A DNA stretch of 64,000 nucleotides, taken from the NCBI GenBank assembly GCA_039105265.1, contig JAPFFF010000059.1, positions 558,001 to 622,000 on the forward strand, written 5' to 3'. Position numbers and translations under genes: made by a program. Below the pieces are notes generated by a model, which was not told the DNA's origin, searched no databases, and worked only from the letters and a program-made list of their open reading frames with translations. Below, piece after piece: positions 31,321 to 40,720 of the stretch. Positions within the stretch are counted from its first letter, which is position 1. Every line of letters starts with the position of its first letter. The stretch is from Tritrichomonas musculus. Lineage: Eukaryota; Parabasalia; Tritrichomonadida; Tritrichomonadidae.

Positions 31321-32187
31321 TTATTTTATATTAAAAGTAGCCTTAAAAACCTTAAAATTATGGACGCTTTGTGCTGATTTTCCATAAATAGGGAACAAAA
31401 TATGAGTGAAGAAAGTTCCATAAAACTCGTCAACGAGTAATTCTTTGAAAATTTGGCTAATATCTTCAGGCTTGTTCAAGAATGCCCCACATCCAAAGGC
31501 ACCCAAAATGATCGATTTAACATTTTTAGAGATGGCCAATTCCAAAATTCTCTTAATTCTTCCTTTCATAATTTGATTAGTTTTTTTTTCAATTTCTTCA
31601 TCGACATACATGCCTCTTAAATCGACGGCTGGAGAGGAAATGACAGAAGCTAAAATGGGCTTTACAAATTCGTATTTATCATTGCGAAAGAAGACAACAT
31701 CTGGTGAATAAATTAAATAATCCGAGCAAAAATCAGTTCCAAGTTTGCGGTTGTGCTCATACATTTCAGGTTGCTCTTTCAAAGCAAAGAATAAGTTTGA
31801 TTGTCTTGAAATCGTTTCTTCTTGCGCTGTACATCCCATTTCGACACCACCACCATATTGGAACCCGTTGGCAAAATTCAACAGACAAACTCCTTCATAG
31901 TTCTGTTCTACGTACCTACGGGCAGCTGCAGCAGTACTTTCATCGGTTACTTCGACTCTGGAAAAGATTTCTTGCTTCTCTTTCTCGCCAAAGTTCTTGG
32001 TTTGATTTAATTGGGTAGTTATATCAATTGTTTGGTTATCAGGTATGGTAACTGATTCGAAAATAGCCTTTTTATTTAATTCTGAAATATCATGTTCTTG
32101 CCCACTTGAATCAGTATAATGGCCGTCTTCGATGGTTTTAAGAGTTTGCTGGAAAATTTCCCTGTTGTACTTCATAATTGGATGCAT
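31321..32187 (-). CDS. Microbial-type poly(ADP-ribose) glycohydrolase (macrodomain, DUF2263/TIGR02452)
   Basis: A 288-aa protein from the ATG at 32187; the frame opens two codons earlier but without an ATG. It shows the PARG signature: NFANGFQYGGG with GGG at residues 112-114, then seven residues and QEE at 122-124, which carries the catalytic glutamate in this family. Downstream are IYSPDVVFFRND and the macrodomain core IILGAFGCGAFLNKPEDISQIF. The enzyme removes ADP-ribose chains from proteins. Length and motif order agree with bacterial and fungal-type PARGs. It is divergent from a decayed PARP gene 377 bp away, pairing eraser and writer of the same mark. Confidence 0.9.
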   Translation of the reverse strand: MHPIMKYNREIFQQTLKTIEDGHYTDSSGQEHDISELNKKAIFESVTIPDNQTIDITTQLNQTKNFGEKEKQEIFSRVEVTDESTAAAARRYVEQNYEGVCLLNFANGFQYGGGVEMGCTAQEETISRQSNLFFALKEQPEMYEHNRKLGTDFCSDYLIYSPDVVFFRNDKYEFVKPILASVISSPAVDLRGMYVDEEIEKKTNQIMKGRIKRILELAISKNVKSIILGAFGCGAFLNKPEDISQIFKELLVDEFYGTFFTHILFPIYGKSAQSVHNFKVFKATFNIK

Positions 32188-32564
32188 TTTCAAATAATCT
32201 CAAACTAAAACTTCTTCTAACAATTTTTATTTTGTAGGCCATTTTTCTTTTCAATTCTTTATTTATTACAATAAAATTTCTAATAACGATAAAAAAAATT
32301 TTTTACACAAATTTCAATAAAAAATTTTCAAAATTTTGAGATTTTTGAAGATCAATAGTATTTGGAGTGATGTCTGTAGTTTTGAGGAACATGCTGAAAC
32401 CCCTCTTCAGAAAGTGGATTCAAAACTTTAATTCATCAATATTAATTATGTGGTTGGGATAAAATTGTATTAAATTTCAATGAAAATGATGTCAAAAAAA
32501 AAAAAAAAAAAAAAAAAATTGAATGTTTTTATGGCCAATGATAATTTTTCAAAAAAACACATAA
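32188..32564. other. Divergent promoter region between PARG and PARP genes
   Basis: 377 bp between the two start codons, AT-rich, with a 25-A run at 32494-32518 close to the PARP start. No conserved initiator was found close to either ATG. Confidence 0.4.
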
Positions 32565-34152
32565 ATGTCTGTATCTGATTATGACGATGTAATGATCGAA
32601 GATGAAGATGATGAAATGATTATTGGGGACGAAGATGAAGATGATCATTTTCTTGCAGAACCTACTAGCATTGATGATGTTCCCTTATTATTAAATTTAA
32701 ACCATTTTTTCCAGCCTCAAATCATGCAATTTAACGAAATTGCACCAACGTTTAAAGTTTCAACAGTTGATTCAACGCTTAATCTTGACATACCTTCAGA
32801 TTGTTTACCATCTTCTCTTCAAATGGTTTGTGGTTATTATTTATCACCCATATTAATTCATCTTACATTAATATTTAAATCAGCAAATTGGAAATTTCTT
32901 TAGCTTAATTCAGTGCCACTCATCCGATATTCAATCAAAATTATGTAGGCCGACCTTTAGTTTTAGAAACAATTCGAAATTTTTTTTACAAGTTCATATA
33001 ATCCCAAAACTACATACAAGTCTACCAACTACATTTTGCCTACAACACAATTATCAAATTTCCCTTATGATGACAATCAACTCCTCTATTTAGTTCTCGA
33101 AGTTATTGATAGTTTTCTCGACATTCAAGATCATTGCTGTATTTGCCGTACTCCTTTAGAATATAGCGTTATTAAGCCCACAATTTGTTCTCGAAAATTG
33201 TGTGAAGTCAGTTTCAATAAAATCGGCGTCGGTTCTTCTGTAGCTCAAGAAATCAGGCGTGATCCATTTTCAGCAGATCTTCTATTTTCACTTTTTGCAT
33301 GCATCTTCCATAACCAACGATACACGAAGCCTGCACCGCCTGAATAAATCATGCAAACAGCTGAGAAGTACTTCAGAAGTCTTCCAACGATGAGAACGAT
33401 AGGGAACGATTGTCAGAACGATACAGACATCATCACGAAGTATGGGAACGAAGCTCTCAATCTTCTTCGTTGGGTTATTTTATCAAACAAGTCACAACTG
33501 ATTCATCTTCCGGACGAATTGAAAGCTGAAAAATGTGAATTTCACTTCACATTTCATGACATTAATGGCTGATCCGCGTTCTGAGGATGAGTTCCAGCGT
33601 ATCAAAAGGAAAAATGGATCGAAGAGCTTGTTCATGTGGCACGGATCAGGGGGTGATAGATGGCACTCAATCATAAGAAACGGTTTGATGAACATGTCAA
33701 ATCGTGACCGCATCCTCGGTGCTGCTTGTCGACCTGGAATTTACTTAGCAATGAACGACACAACTTCTTTATCGTACGCACAGCCTGTGCGGAACCTCTA
33801 CAGAAATTAAATGCTTGGCGATAATTTGACACGCCTTGCATTATGTGAAGTGGTCCCTGTCAAAAAGTTCAAGGAATTCGGCGATATTGCAACACTGCAG
33901 GACGAAAGTGCTCTCATTGTGAGGTTCCTCTTTCCTATCTCAAATTTCGGCTATGGTAACGGATGTGGATGCTTGGGAAGTAGCATCAGTGAATGCCAAA
34001 TGCCAACTTTGGGCGATGTGCTCAGATGCTTGGGAAAAGTTAACGCTGCATCTGTCAAGTATCAAAATGCTGAGAATAGCTATAATGAAATGCATAGAAA
34101 CGTTGAGAAAAATCAAAAAAGAAGAAAAAGAAAAAATCGTAATAGAAAATAA
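32565..34152 (+). pseudogene. Broken PARP6/8-like ADP-ribosyltransferase
   Basis: Consecutive plus-strand pieces follow the domain order of PARP6/8. 32565-32903 has an acidic N-terminus. 33036-33347 has a Cys-rich part (HCCICRTPLEYS, KPTICSRKLC, SADLLFSLFACI). 33351-33572 reads LLRWVILSNKSQLIHLP. 33535-33810 is the catalytic core (LFMWHGSGGDRWHSIIRNGL, GAACRPGIYLAM). 33811-34152 supplies LALCEVVPVKKFKEF and IVRFLF, then a Lys/Arg-rich tail like a nuclear localisation signal. Between pieces lie in-frame TAA codons (33348, 33808) and frame changes near 32900-33040 and 33540-33570. No intron signals explain them. It would have been a mono- or poly-ADP-ribosyltransferase; the H of the HYE triad is present, the Y and E equivalents are unclear. 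Confidence 0.8.
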
Positions 34153-34253
34153 AATTAATCAAAAATATCATTGACTTGTTACTGGAAATGTTATAATTAG
34201 ACAGTTTCGCTGCTAAATCAAAAGACTGTTTTGTCTCAAAGCGAATCCAATTA

Positions 34254-34256
<3 letters not shown>

Positions 34257-34288
<32 letters not shown>
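34257..34288. repeat. Poly-T tract, 32 bp
   Basis: Homopolymer between the PARP pseudogene and the next LRR gene. A TTTTTGAGAG-type word follows near 34337. Confidence 0.85.
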
Positions 34289-34289
<1 letters not shown>

Positions 34290-34406
34290 ATTAAATTTGT
34301 AATAAAATTATTGTCATTTTCATGTCATTTTTCACTTTTTGAGAGAAATGTAAAGTCGAAAATTTAAATTCAATTCAAAATTATCAATTTTTTTGAATAT
34401 ATTTAG

Positions 34407-34413
34407 TCATTTG
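34407..34413 (+). promoter_or_regulatory. Candidate initiator of the LRR gene
   Basis: TCATTTG, with the A seven bases before the ATG at 34416, fits the trichomonad Inr and its typical short leader, and supports this start codon. Confidence 0.5.
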
Positions 34414-34415
34414 CT

Positions 34416-36176
34416 ATGAACCAATTTTCTTTGATTTTTAAAGATCAAGAATATAAAATTCCTAAGAAGAAGAGAATTATTTGTACAGTGGCAGAAGAAG
34501 TAGCTGATCAATTGCTTCAAAATAATAAATATATTGTAAAATCAGTTGTTAGTAAAGAAACATTTCAATCATTTTTAAATTATTGGCAAAATGATGAAGT
34601 TTTACCAGATATTCTATCATCGAATTTCCATGAATATGAAGAATTGAGTCAAGAATTTGAAATGATGAGAGATATCTTGACTACAAAGAAAGATTCGCCT
34701 TTATTTAAAATCGAAACTCTAATAAACAATATAAATTTTGACAAGTCTGTGGTTGAAAAAGAAGTTTCTCAAAATTTAGATTATTATCTTGATAATTTTC
34801 CAAATCAAATGTACCAAGTGCCATTCACATCTCTTTATAATATTTTTAATAATGAAAATAGAAATTTAAAAAGCAATTTAAAAGCATATCTTTTTATTAT
34901 TAAAAAGTTAATTCCAAATGATACAAGTGATCCTGATATTAACCTTTATATTTTGATTAAAACTCTTGATGGGAGTGAATTATATGAAGAATCACATGAA
35001 ATGTTCATTGACCTAATATCAAGATTTAATGAATTTGGATTTTTGCCAAAATGCAGCCCAACTTTCATACAGGAACAAATTGAAAAGAAAAATAAAATTC
35101 AGCAAAAAGAATTAAACGATTTAATTTCAACTGGCAAATATGATGAATTAAGAAAATTAATTCTTCAAGAAAATGTCACTTTTTTGGAAATTCCGAATGG
35201 CATAACCGAAATACCAAACTGTGCATTTTTTGATTGTAGAACTCTAAAAGAAGTAATAATTCCTCCATCAGTTACAAAAATTGGAAGTTTTGCTTTTTTC
35301 CGATGCACTTCACTGACATCAATTTTTGTCCCTTCAACAGTCCGGGCGATTGGATGGAGTGCCTTTTCATGCTGCCTCAAGCTCAAGAAATTTAGAGTTC
35401 CAGCATCAACAACAGTGGTTGATAGAATGGTTTTTGACGGATGTTCATCGCTTGAAGAAATAATCTTTCATCCAGGAATGATCGAAATTGGATGTTGTTC
35501 TTTTGTCAACTGCAAAAGCTTAAAGAAAGTGACAATTCCTGACTCAGTTGTAAGGATTTTAGAATGGGCATTTTGCGATTGTTCCTCATTGATTGAAATT
35601 AATTTGCCACCAAATCTCGAAAAAATAACTGAAGGTTCATTTTGTAATTGTTCTAAGCTCGAGAAAATTAACATTCCGCAAAAAATTCAGTCTATTGGAA
35701 GTAATGCATTTAAAAATTGTTCATCATTAACAAAGATTGATATTCCTCCACATATCGTGTCAATTGAAAATGGAACATTTGATGGTTGCTCATCATTGAC
35801 TGAAATCAAATTGCCTGACAAGTTGATGCATATAAAAGATTGCGCTTTCTCTAGATGCACAAAATTGAAGAACATTGACATTCAACCAGGGGTAACAACA
35901 ATTGGAGCTCGGGCGTTTAACTCATGTTCATCACTAACAAGCATTAAAATCCCAATTGGAGTTGATTGGATTGGAGGTAGCTCTTTTGAAAATTGTTGTG
36001 AGCTCCAGCATGTCGAATTTCAGACAAACATTGGTGCACAGAATTTTTGTCCAGGTGCATTTTTAAATTGTCCAAAACTAAAAGAAATTGAAATAGCCGT
36101 TTCACCTCAAAAAGATATCAGATTTAATAGTTTTGATTTGAATACAAAAATCAAAATTAACAAAATTTTTACATAA
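34416..36176 (+). CDS. BspA-like leucine-rich repeat protein
   Basis: An intact 586-aa ORF. Residues 1-245 form a helical N-terminal region unlike the DUF3447 module of the 3602 gene (for example ILTTKKDSPLFKIETLINNI). Residues about 253-560 hold 13 LRR_5 repeats with the pattern IPxxVxxIGxxAFxxCxSL; conserved blocks include FFDCRTLKEVIIPPSV, FDGCSSLEEI and FNSCSSLTSI. There is no signal peptide and no TM segment, so it is likely intracellular. An Inr-like motif sits seven bases before the ATG. Trichomonads carry hundreds of such proteins; a specific role cannot be assigned. Confidence 0.9.
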   Translation: MNQFSLIFKDQEYKIPKKKRIICTVAEEVADQLLQNNKYIVKSVVSKETFQSFLNYWQNDEVLPDILSSNFHEYEELSQEFEMMRDILTTKKDSPLFKIETLINNINFDKSVVEKEVSQNLDYYLDNFPNQMYQVPFTSLYNIFNNENRNLKSNLKAYLFIIKKLIPNDTSDPDINLYILIKTLDGSELYEESHEMFIDLISRFNEFGFLPKCSPTFIQEQIEKKNKIQQKELNDLISTGKYDELRKLILQENVTFLEIPNGITEIPNCAFFDCRTLKEVIIPPSVTKIGSFAFFRCTSLTSIFVPSTVRAIGWSAFSCCLKLKKFRVPASTTVVDRMVFDGCSSLEEIIFHPGMIEIGCCSFVNCKSLKKVTIPDSVVRILEWAFCDCSSLIEINLPPNLEKITEGSFCNCSKLEKINIPQKIQSIGSNAFKNCSSLTKIDIPPHIVSIENGTFDGCSSLTEIKLPDKLMHIKDCAFSRCTKLKNIDIQPGVTTIGARAFNSCSSLTSIKIPIGVDWIGGSSFENCCELQHVEFQTNIGAQNFCPGAFLNCPKLKEIEIAVSPQKDIRFNSFDLNTKIKINKIFT

Positions 36177-36255
36177 ACAATAACAATTAATAATTTCATT
36201 TCATATTTCTAAAAAGACATCCAAAAACTGTATTTTCAATTCACATGACATGTGA

Positions 36256-36528
36256 AATAAAAAATATGGGAAATTCATTATTTTTAAATGGAAAAGGGAA
36301 CTTCACTCCCTTGTTTTTCAATATCTTACAAATGAAAAAGATGAAGATGATCAATATCAGCTCCTATTAGCAACAATCGAAAGACAAAAAATTCAGATGT
36401 TGAAATTAGCTTATAACGATCAAAATTTGAATGTTTGCCAAAAAACTTTATTTTTTATTCTTAATAATTTAAGTAGTAATAATGAATTACTAATTAATCT
36501 TATTTCTACTCTATATAAATTGAACTAA
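36256..36528 (+). pseudogene. Orphan coding remnant without start codon
   Basis: A 90-codon open stretch follows TGA at 36253-36255 and ends at TAA 36526. It lacks an N-terminal ATG; the first Met is internal (KIQMLKLAYN). Composition and hydrophobic spacing (LHSLVFQYL, LFFILNNL, LLINLISTLYKLN) are protein-like and resemble the helical N-terminal modules of the neighbouring families. Probably the tail of a deleted gene. Confidence 0.35.
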
Positions 36529-36762
36529 TTATTTGTGTCTGGTTTAATTTTTAATAATTTTGAAATTTCAAAGATTTGAAGATTTTAACAATATGAAAAT
36601 GTCTTTTTAAAATCTTTAAATTTTCGTTGATTTCTATATTTTCATTTGTTTTTTCAAATTACATAATCTTATTGATTCATTGCCCATTTAACAAAAATTT
36701 TCACCATCATACATTTAATTTTTCTAGCATTGAAAAAAAAAAATTTAAAATTTTCGCACTTT

Positions 36763-36773
36763 TCAGTTCATTA
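36763..36773 (+). promoter_or_regulatory. Candidate initiator of the transglutaminase-like gene
   Basis: TCAGTTCATTA directly abuts the ATG at 36774. It closely resembles the long form of the trichomonad Inr (TCA...TCATTA) and is the main reason to place the start here, not at the upstream end of the open frame. Confidence 0.5.
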
Positions 36774-39737
36774 ATGATTAATAAACAAAACTGCCATCAT
36801 TACTTGAAATGCCTAGTGAAAATTGCTGAAGATAGGCCTCTTAAATATGATGAAATTCCAAAAGAATTCATAGAATTCTTCTCATTACCAGGTTTATCGC
36901 AAAGTATAAATTTATCAATTGACAATATTCCAGAAATTGATATGGATAAAGTTGAAGATTATTTTAAAAACAAATCTTTTATCGATTTTGATGATGTTGC
37001 CACAGCAATAAGAAGCAATTTTCAGACCGAAATTGAAAAAATTTATGCTTCTTTTTATTTTGTTACGCAAAATGTTATTTATGATGAGGAAAGGAAAAAT
37101 ATGAAAGAAAGAGATTATTTAAGCATACAAAAGATATTTGATACAAAAAAAGGCGTTTGTGTTGAATTTGCTAAATATTTTCGAGAATTAGTAAAAAGAG
37201 TTGGTATTAATACAAATAAAACCAAAATATTATGTTTTGGGAACGCAGCAAAAGGCAGTGGATGGGATTCTTACAGTCCACCATCAAAACCAGATTTCGA
37301 TCATGAAGCTAATTATATTAAATTTGGCAATCAATCTTATTTATCAGATCCAACATGGGGTTCTGGTGGTTCTAAAGGTAAATGTAGATCATATTTTCTT
37401 ATTCCATACTATAAAGGCATCTTGAACTACTTTCCTGAAGATAATTCAGTGAGTGATGTTTTAGATTGCAACTATACATGGGATCAATTCACATCACTCA
37501 ATATACCAAATATATCAAGAGATCTTTGTTACGAATCAAATCCATTTCAAAGAATAACTGTTGAAGACGGATTTTATGAGATGCAATTCAGTTTCATTCA
37601 GCCTCTTGATGTAATAAATGGCTGCATTTACTATTTTAAGGATAATGAATGGTGTGAAAAAGATGATAGATACATTTCTTTCAATTGCTTGGGTAAAAAT
37701 TTGCCAAGACATAATTTTTCTTTATCAAATCAATTAAGAATCAGATATAATATGTCAATTAGTTTTCCAGAAAAAGGTGAATATAAAGTTGAAGTATATG
37801 TCGATAAATTGGGCCTTTTTACTGTTTATTTTGACGTTAAAAGTGCAACAGACAAATTATGGGGTATTTATGGCATTTTTAAAGAAAAAATTGGATTCAT
37901 ACCAATCGTTCCTACACAAGGTTTAACCGAAATTGAAAATGGATTTGTTCAAATTCGTTTTGCAGTGAAACAAAGCAGATCTTCTATTCTACTTGAATTG
38001 CACAGCATTAAGAAAGGAACAATGAATGAAGAAAATGAATTTAAAGGAGAATATTGGTATGATTATTTTACTACCAAATTACCTTTCAATTACGAAAATA
38101 AAGAAGAAGATAATTTGGTTGAAGATTGGATTTTAGTACATTTCCCCAGTGACGGACGTTGGAAAGTTAAAATATACTTTGAAGATGGAAATTCAACCTT
38201 TTTGCATGGAGTTGATTACTACTTTGATGTTACAGGAACAAAAAATGATATTAATATGTTTTCATTTTTAAATCTCCCAATTAATCGAACAATTACTTCA
38301 CCTAAGATCCAAATGAAAGAAAACTTTCGTTTGGAACCATCTACAAAAATAGTACTTAAAGAAAATAGCAATTTTTATTTCCATGTATTTAGTGATAATG
38401 AAGTTAGAGCTTTATTCCGAAATGAAAAAACTGATAAATATATAACTGCTGATATTATTTCTGAAAAAGATACTGATAACGAAAACATTAAAGATTATGA
38501 ATTTTCAGCTCCTTCTCTTGAAAAAGGATATTATAAACTTCTTGTAGTCCAAAGGGAAAGTTATTGTTTAATTGAGCAGCAATATTTCATAACAGGAAAA
38601 TTACGAAAAGAATCCAAAGAAGAAAAGAAATTGATGAAAGAATTAAAAAAAACAATTGAAGGAAAAAATGACATTTTAAAAGACGTTCCATCGTCAATTC
38701 GAATAACAGTTGAAAATATGGTTGAAAAATCAATTAAAGAAGCTAATTCAAATAGAAGTATTGAAAAAATTGATATTCTCAGCTATTCTTATGATAGTTC
38801 TTTTGATGAAACCAAAATGCAAAATCTTGAAAAAATTAATAACGATTTAAAAACGCAAATAAACGAGCTCAATGAAACAATTTCTGCATTAATAAAACAG
38901 AAAGAAGAACAAAATAAATATTTACATTCACTTGAACAAGAAAAAAATGAGATAGAAAGCAGATTTGATGAATTAAAGAAGCAAATAGAAAATGATTCAA
39001 AAGAGAAAGGTGAAATGAAGGCAAAATTGAGAGAATTTGAACAAAAAACAAATGATTTAAACAATGAAGTTAGCAAACTTGAGAAACGAAATGAAGAAAC
39101 AATTAAAAGCATGACAAAACAAATATCAAAAGCAGAACATACAATTCATAAACTTACAAAAATCCAAAACAATCAACTCGAAAAAATTAAAAAAATTGAA
39201 CAAGATAATAATTTATTGAACAACCAAATCAAAGAATTAAATAAACAACAAGAAGAAAGAGAGAATTATGTGCACTCACTTGAACTTCAAAATGATGAAA
39301 AAAACAAAAAATTAGAAAGATTAATGAAACAAGAAAAAGATAAAAAAAATGAAATCGAAGAAGATGAACATGATCAAAAAGTGAATGATTTGCATGAAGA
39401 ATCTGACAGAAGTAAAGATAGCGAAGAAGAAGAAATTTCAATCAAAGTTCATCAGCCAAATCATCAAAACAATTCACCAAGAAAAAGCCACTGTTTTCCT
39501 AATAACAAAAACACACCAAAGCCTTTATGTAACTTAATCCAAAATCCAAAGAAAATTGTCAAATTGAAAAGGACATCAAGTCAAACTTTTGGTAAACAAA
39601 CGAAAACAAAAAATGATGAAATATCATCAAATCAAAAAAATATTACTCAATCACATGTTCTTGATGATTTGCCTCTTCCTCAAGAACAATATTCAATATG
39701 TGATGATGAAAAGCAGGTTCACGATTATGATATATAA
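36774..39737 (+). CDS. Transglutaminase-like (KY/Cyk3-type) domain protein with long coiled coil
   Basis: 987 residues from the ATG at 36774; the frame is open further upstream but has no ATG there. Residues about 82-215 carry a transglutaminase-like fold with a candidate triad: Cys129 in GVCVEFAKYFREL, His178 in FDHEANYIKFG, and Asp192 in DPTWGSGG. Residues about 245-640 look like beta-rich repeats similar to those following KY-type domains. Residues about 677-862 are a long Glu/Lys-rich coiled coil, and a polar Asn/Ser/Lys tail ends the protein. KY and Cyk3 proteins are cytoskeleton-linked and often catalytically inactive; here the triad residues appear present. A cytoskeletal scaffold is the best guess. 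Confidence 0.75.
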   Translation: MINKQNCHHYLKCLVKIAEDRPLKYDEIPKEFIEFFSLPGLSQSINLSIDNIPEIDMDKVEDYFKNKSFIDFDDVATAIRSNFQTEIEKIYASFYFVTQNVIYDEERKNMKERDYLSIQKIFDTKKGVCVEFAKYFRELVKRVGINTNKTKILCFGNAAKGSGWDSYSPPSKPDFDHEANYIKFGNQSYLSDPTWGSGGSKGKCRSYFLIPYYKGILNYFPEDNSVSDVLDCNYTWDQFTSLNIPNISRDLCYESNPFQRITVEDGFYEMQFSFIQPLDVINGCIYYFKDNEWCEKDDRYISFNCLGKNLPRHNFSLSNQLRIRYNMSISFPEKGEYKVEVYVDKLGLFTVYFDVKSATDKLWGIYGIFKEKIGFIPIVPTQGLTEIENGFVQIRFAVKQSRSSILLELHSIKKGTMNEENEFKGEYWYDYFTTKLPFNYENKEEDNLVEDWILVHFPSDGRWKVKIYFEDGNSTFLHGVDYYFDVTGTKNDINMFSFLNLPINRTITSPKIQMKENFRLEPSTKIVLKENSNFYFHVFSDNEVRALFRNEKTDKYITADIISEKDTDNENIKDYEFSAPSLEKGYYKLLVVQRESYCLIEQQYFITGKLRKESKEEKKLMKELKKTIEGKNDILKDVPSSIRITVENMVEKSIKEANSNRSIEKIDILSYSYDSSFDETKMQNLEKINNDLKTQINELNETISALIKQKEEQNKYLHSLEQEKNEIESRFDELKKQIENDSKEKGEMKAKLREFEQKTNDLNNEVSKLEKRNEETIKSMTKQISKAEHTIHKLTKIQNNQLEKIKKIEQDNNLLNNQIKELNKQQEERENYVHSLELQNDEKNKKLERLMKQEKDKKNEIEEDEHDQKVNDLHEESDRSKDSEEEEISIKVHQPNHQNNSPRKSHCFPNNKNTPKPLCNLIQNPKKIVKLKRTSSQTFGKQTKTKNDEISSNQKNITQSHVLDDLPLPQEQYSICDDEKQVHDYDI

Positions 39738-39784
39738 TAGTTTTGGTTGTGATATCTTTCCCTACAAAAGCAGAATAATTTTAA

Positions 39785-40352
39785 TTATATAAATTCAAGA
39801 AATAAATGCTGATTTATAGATATTTTATTCACTATTTTAAATGATTTTATATAAAATGAAATATATTCAATCGATGTATACGAAAAAGCATATTTCTCAA
39901 TTGAAAGAAGCTTAGAATTTGACATAAAATTGACTGCATGAAATTTTCTGCATTCTGTAAATGCATGGCTTCCAATCTGAGCAACAGTTGATGGAATTGT
40001 TAGCGTTTGTAGTGATGAATATGAAAACGAATAATCATCAATAATTTCAAGATTAGAATCATTTAAAAAAGATATTTCTTTCAAATTTTGACATTCATTG
40101 AATGAATATGATGATATTTTCATTATATTAGAAGGAATTGTAATGTCTTCAATATCACATCGAACAAATGCAAGAGCATCGAAATCTTCTTTATCTTCAT
40201 CTGATTTATAAAGAAGAAAATTATCATAAAAAAATGAAAATCTTTTGATTTCAGTTGACTAAAGGAGAAGTAATTATTTTAGCTGTGAAATCGATTTTAT
40301 TCAATTCAAATGTGAGTTTATTATCATCAATATCTTGAAGCGTTGCTCTCAT
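39785..40352 (-). pseudogene. Decayed BspA-like LRR gene
   Basis: From an ATG at 40352 a frame reads LQDIDDNKLTFELNKIDFTA to a stop near 40260. One frame over, the coding continues (ALAFVRCDIEDITIPSNI) into LRR_5 units (SYSFNECQNLKEISF, LQTLTIPSTVAQIG, AFTECRKFHAVNF) and ends at 39785. About four LRRs remain where intact members have a dozen or more. It is a short, frameshifted relic of the same family as the gene at 34416. Confidence 0.6.
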
Positions 40353-40380
40353 ACAAGGTACAAGAGCTAGAGTCAAACAA

Positions 40381-40720
40381 TCAAACAACTACAACTGAAT
40401 CAGACGAGTTCACAACTCAAGATGATTATCCTGATTACTAAGTCAAGCATGATGACATAACAGTGTATACACCAGCTGTTAGCAGTGAATCAGATGTTGT
40501 TGATCCAGTTAATGATCCTGTCATAATCATGAAGACAACATTACCAGCCCCACTCAAGGTCAAGCTACAAGATAGCAAATCTGTTGATGTGTTCAAGATT
40601 CACTTACGCAACATGTTACTATTCGATTGGCAAGGTAACATCTTATGGTGCGACGAATATTTCATCTTTATTTTGTTTTTGTTTTTGGATAACTTTTTGA
40701 TTGGAGATAAAAGATAGTTT
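40381..40720 (+). other. Unidentified coding-like fragment of foreign composition
   Basis: This stretch is less AT-rich than its surroundings. In one plus-strand frame it reads as polar protein (DDITVYTPAVSSESDVVDP, then LKVKLQDSKSVDVFKIHL) with no start. The 40463-40717 part is open. No domain is recognised; it could be a relic of a mobile element or of a captured gene. Confidence 0.3.

Noticed and set aside
32904-33035. An intron in the PARP gene
   Set aside because: No trichomonad-type 5' splice site or ACTAACACACAG-like branch/3' site was found, and the other breaks in the gene are stops or shifts.
28757-34152. Reassigned TAA/TAG codons explaining the in-frame stops in the kinase, PARP and transposase genes
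   Set aside because: Intact long genes nearby end at TAA or TGA as expected, and the broken genes also carry frame changes, so ordinary decay is simpler.
36627-36773. Upstream 49-codon extension of the transglutaminase-like protein
   Set aside because: It begins at TTG, is low-complexity, and an Inr-like motif directly abuts the ATG at 36774.
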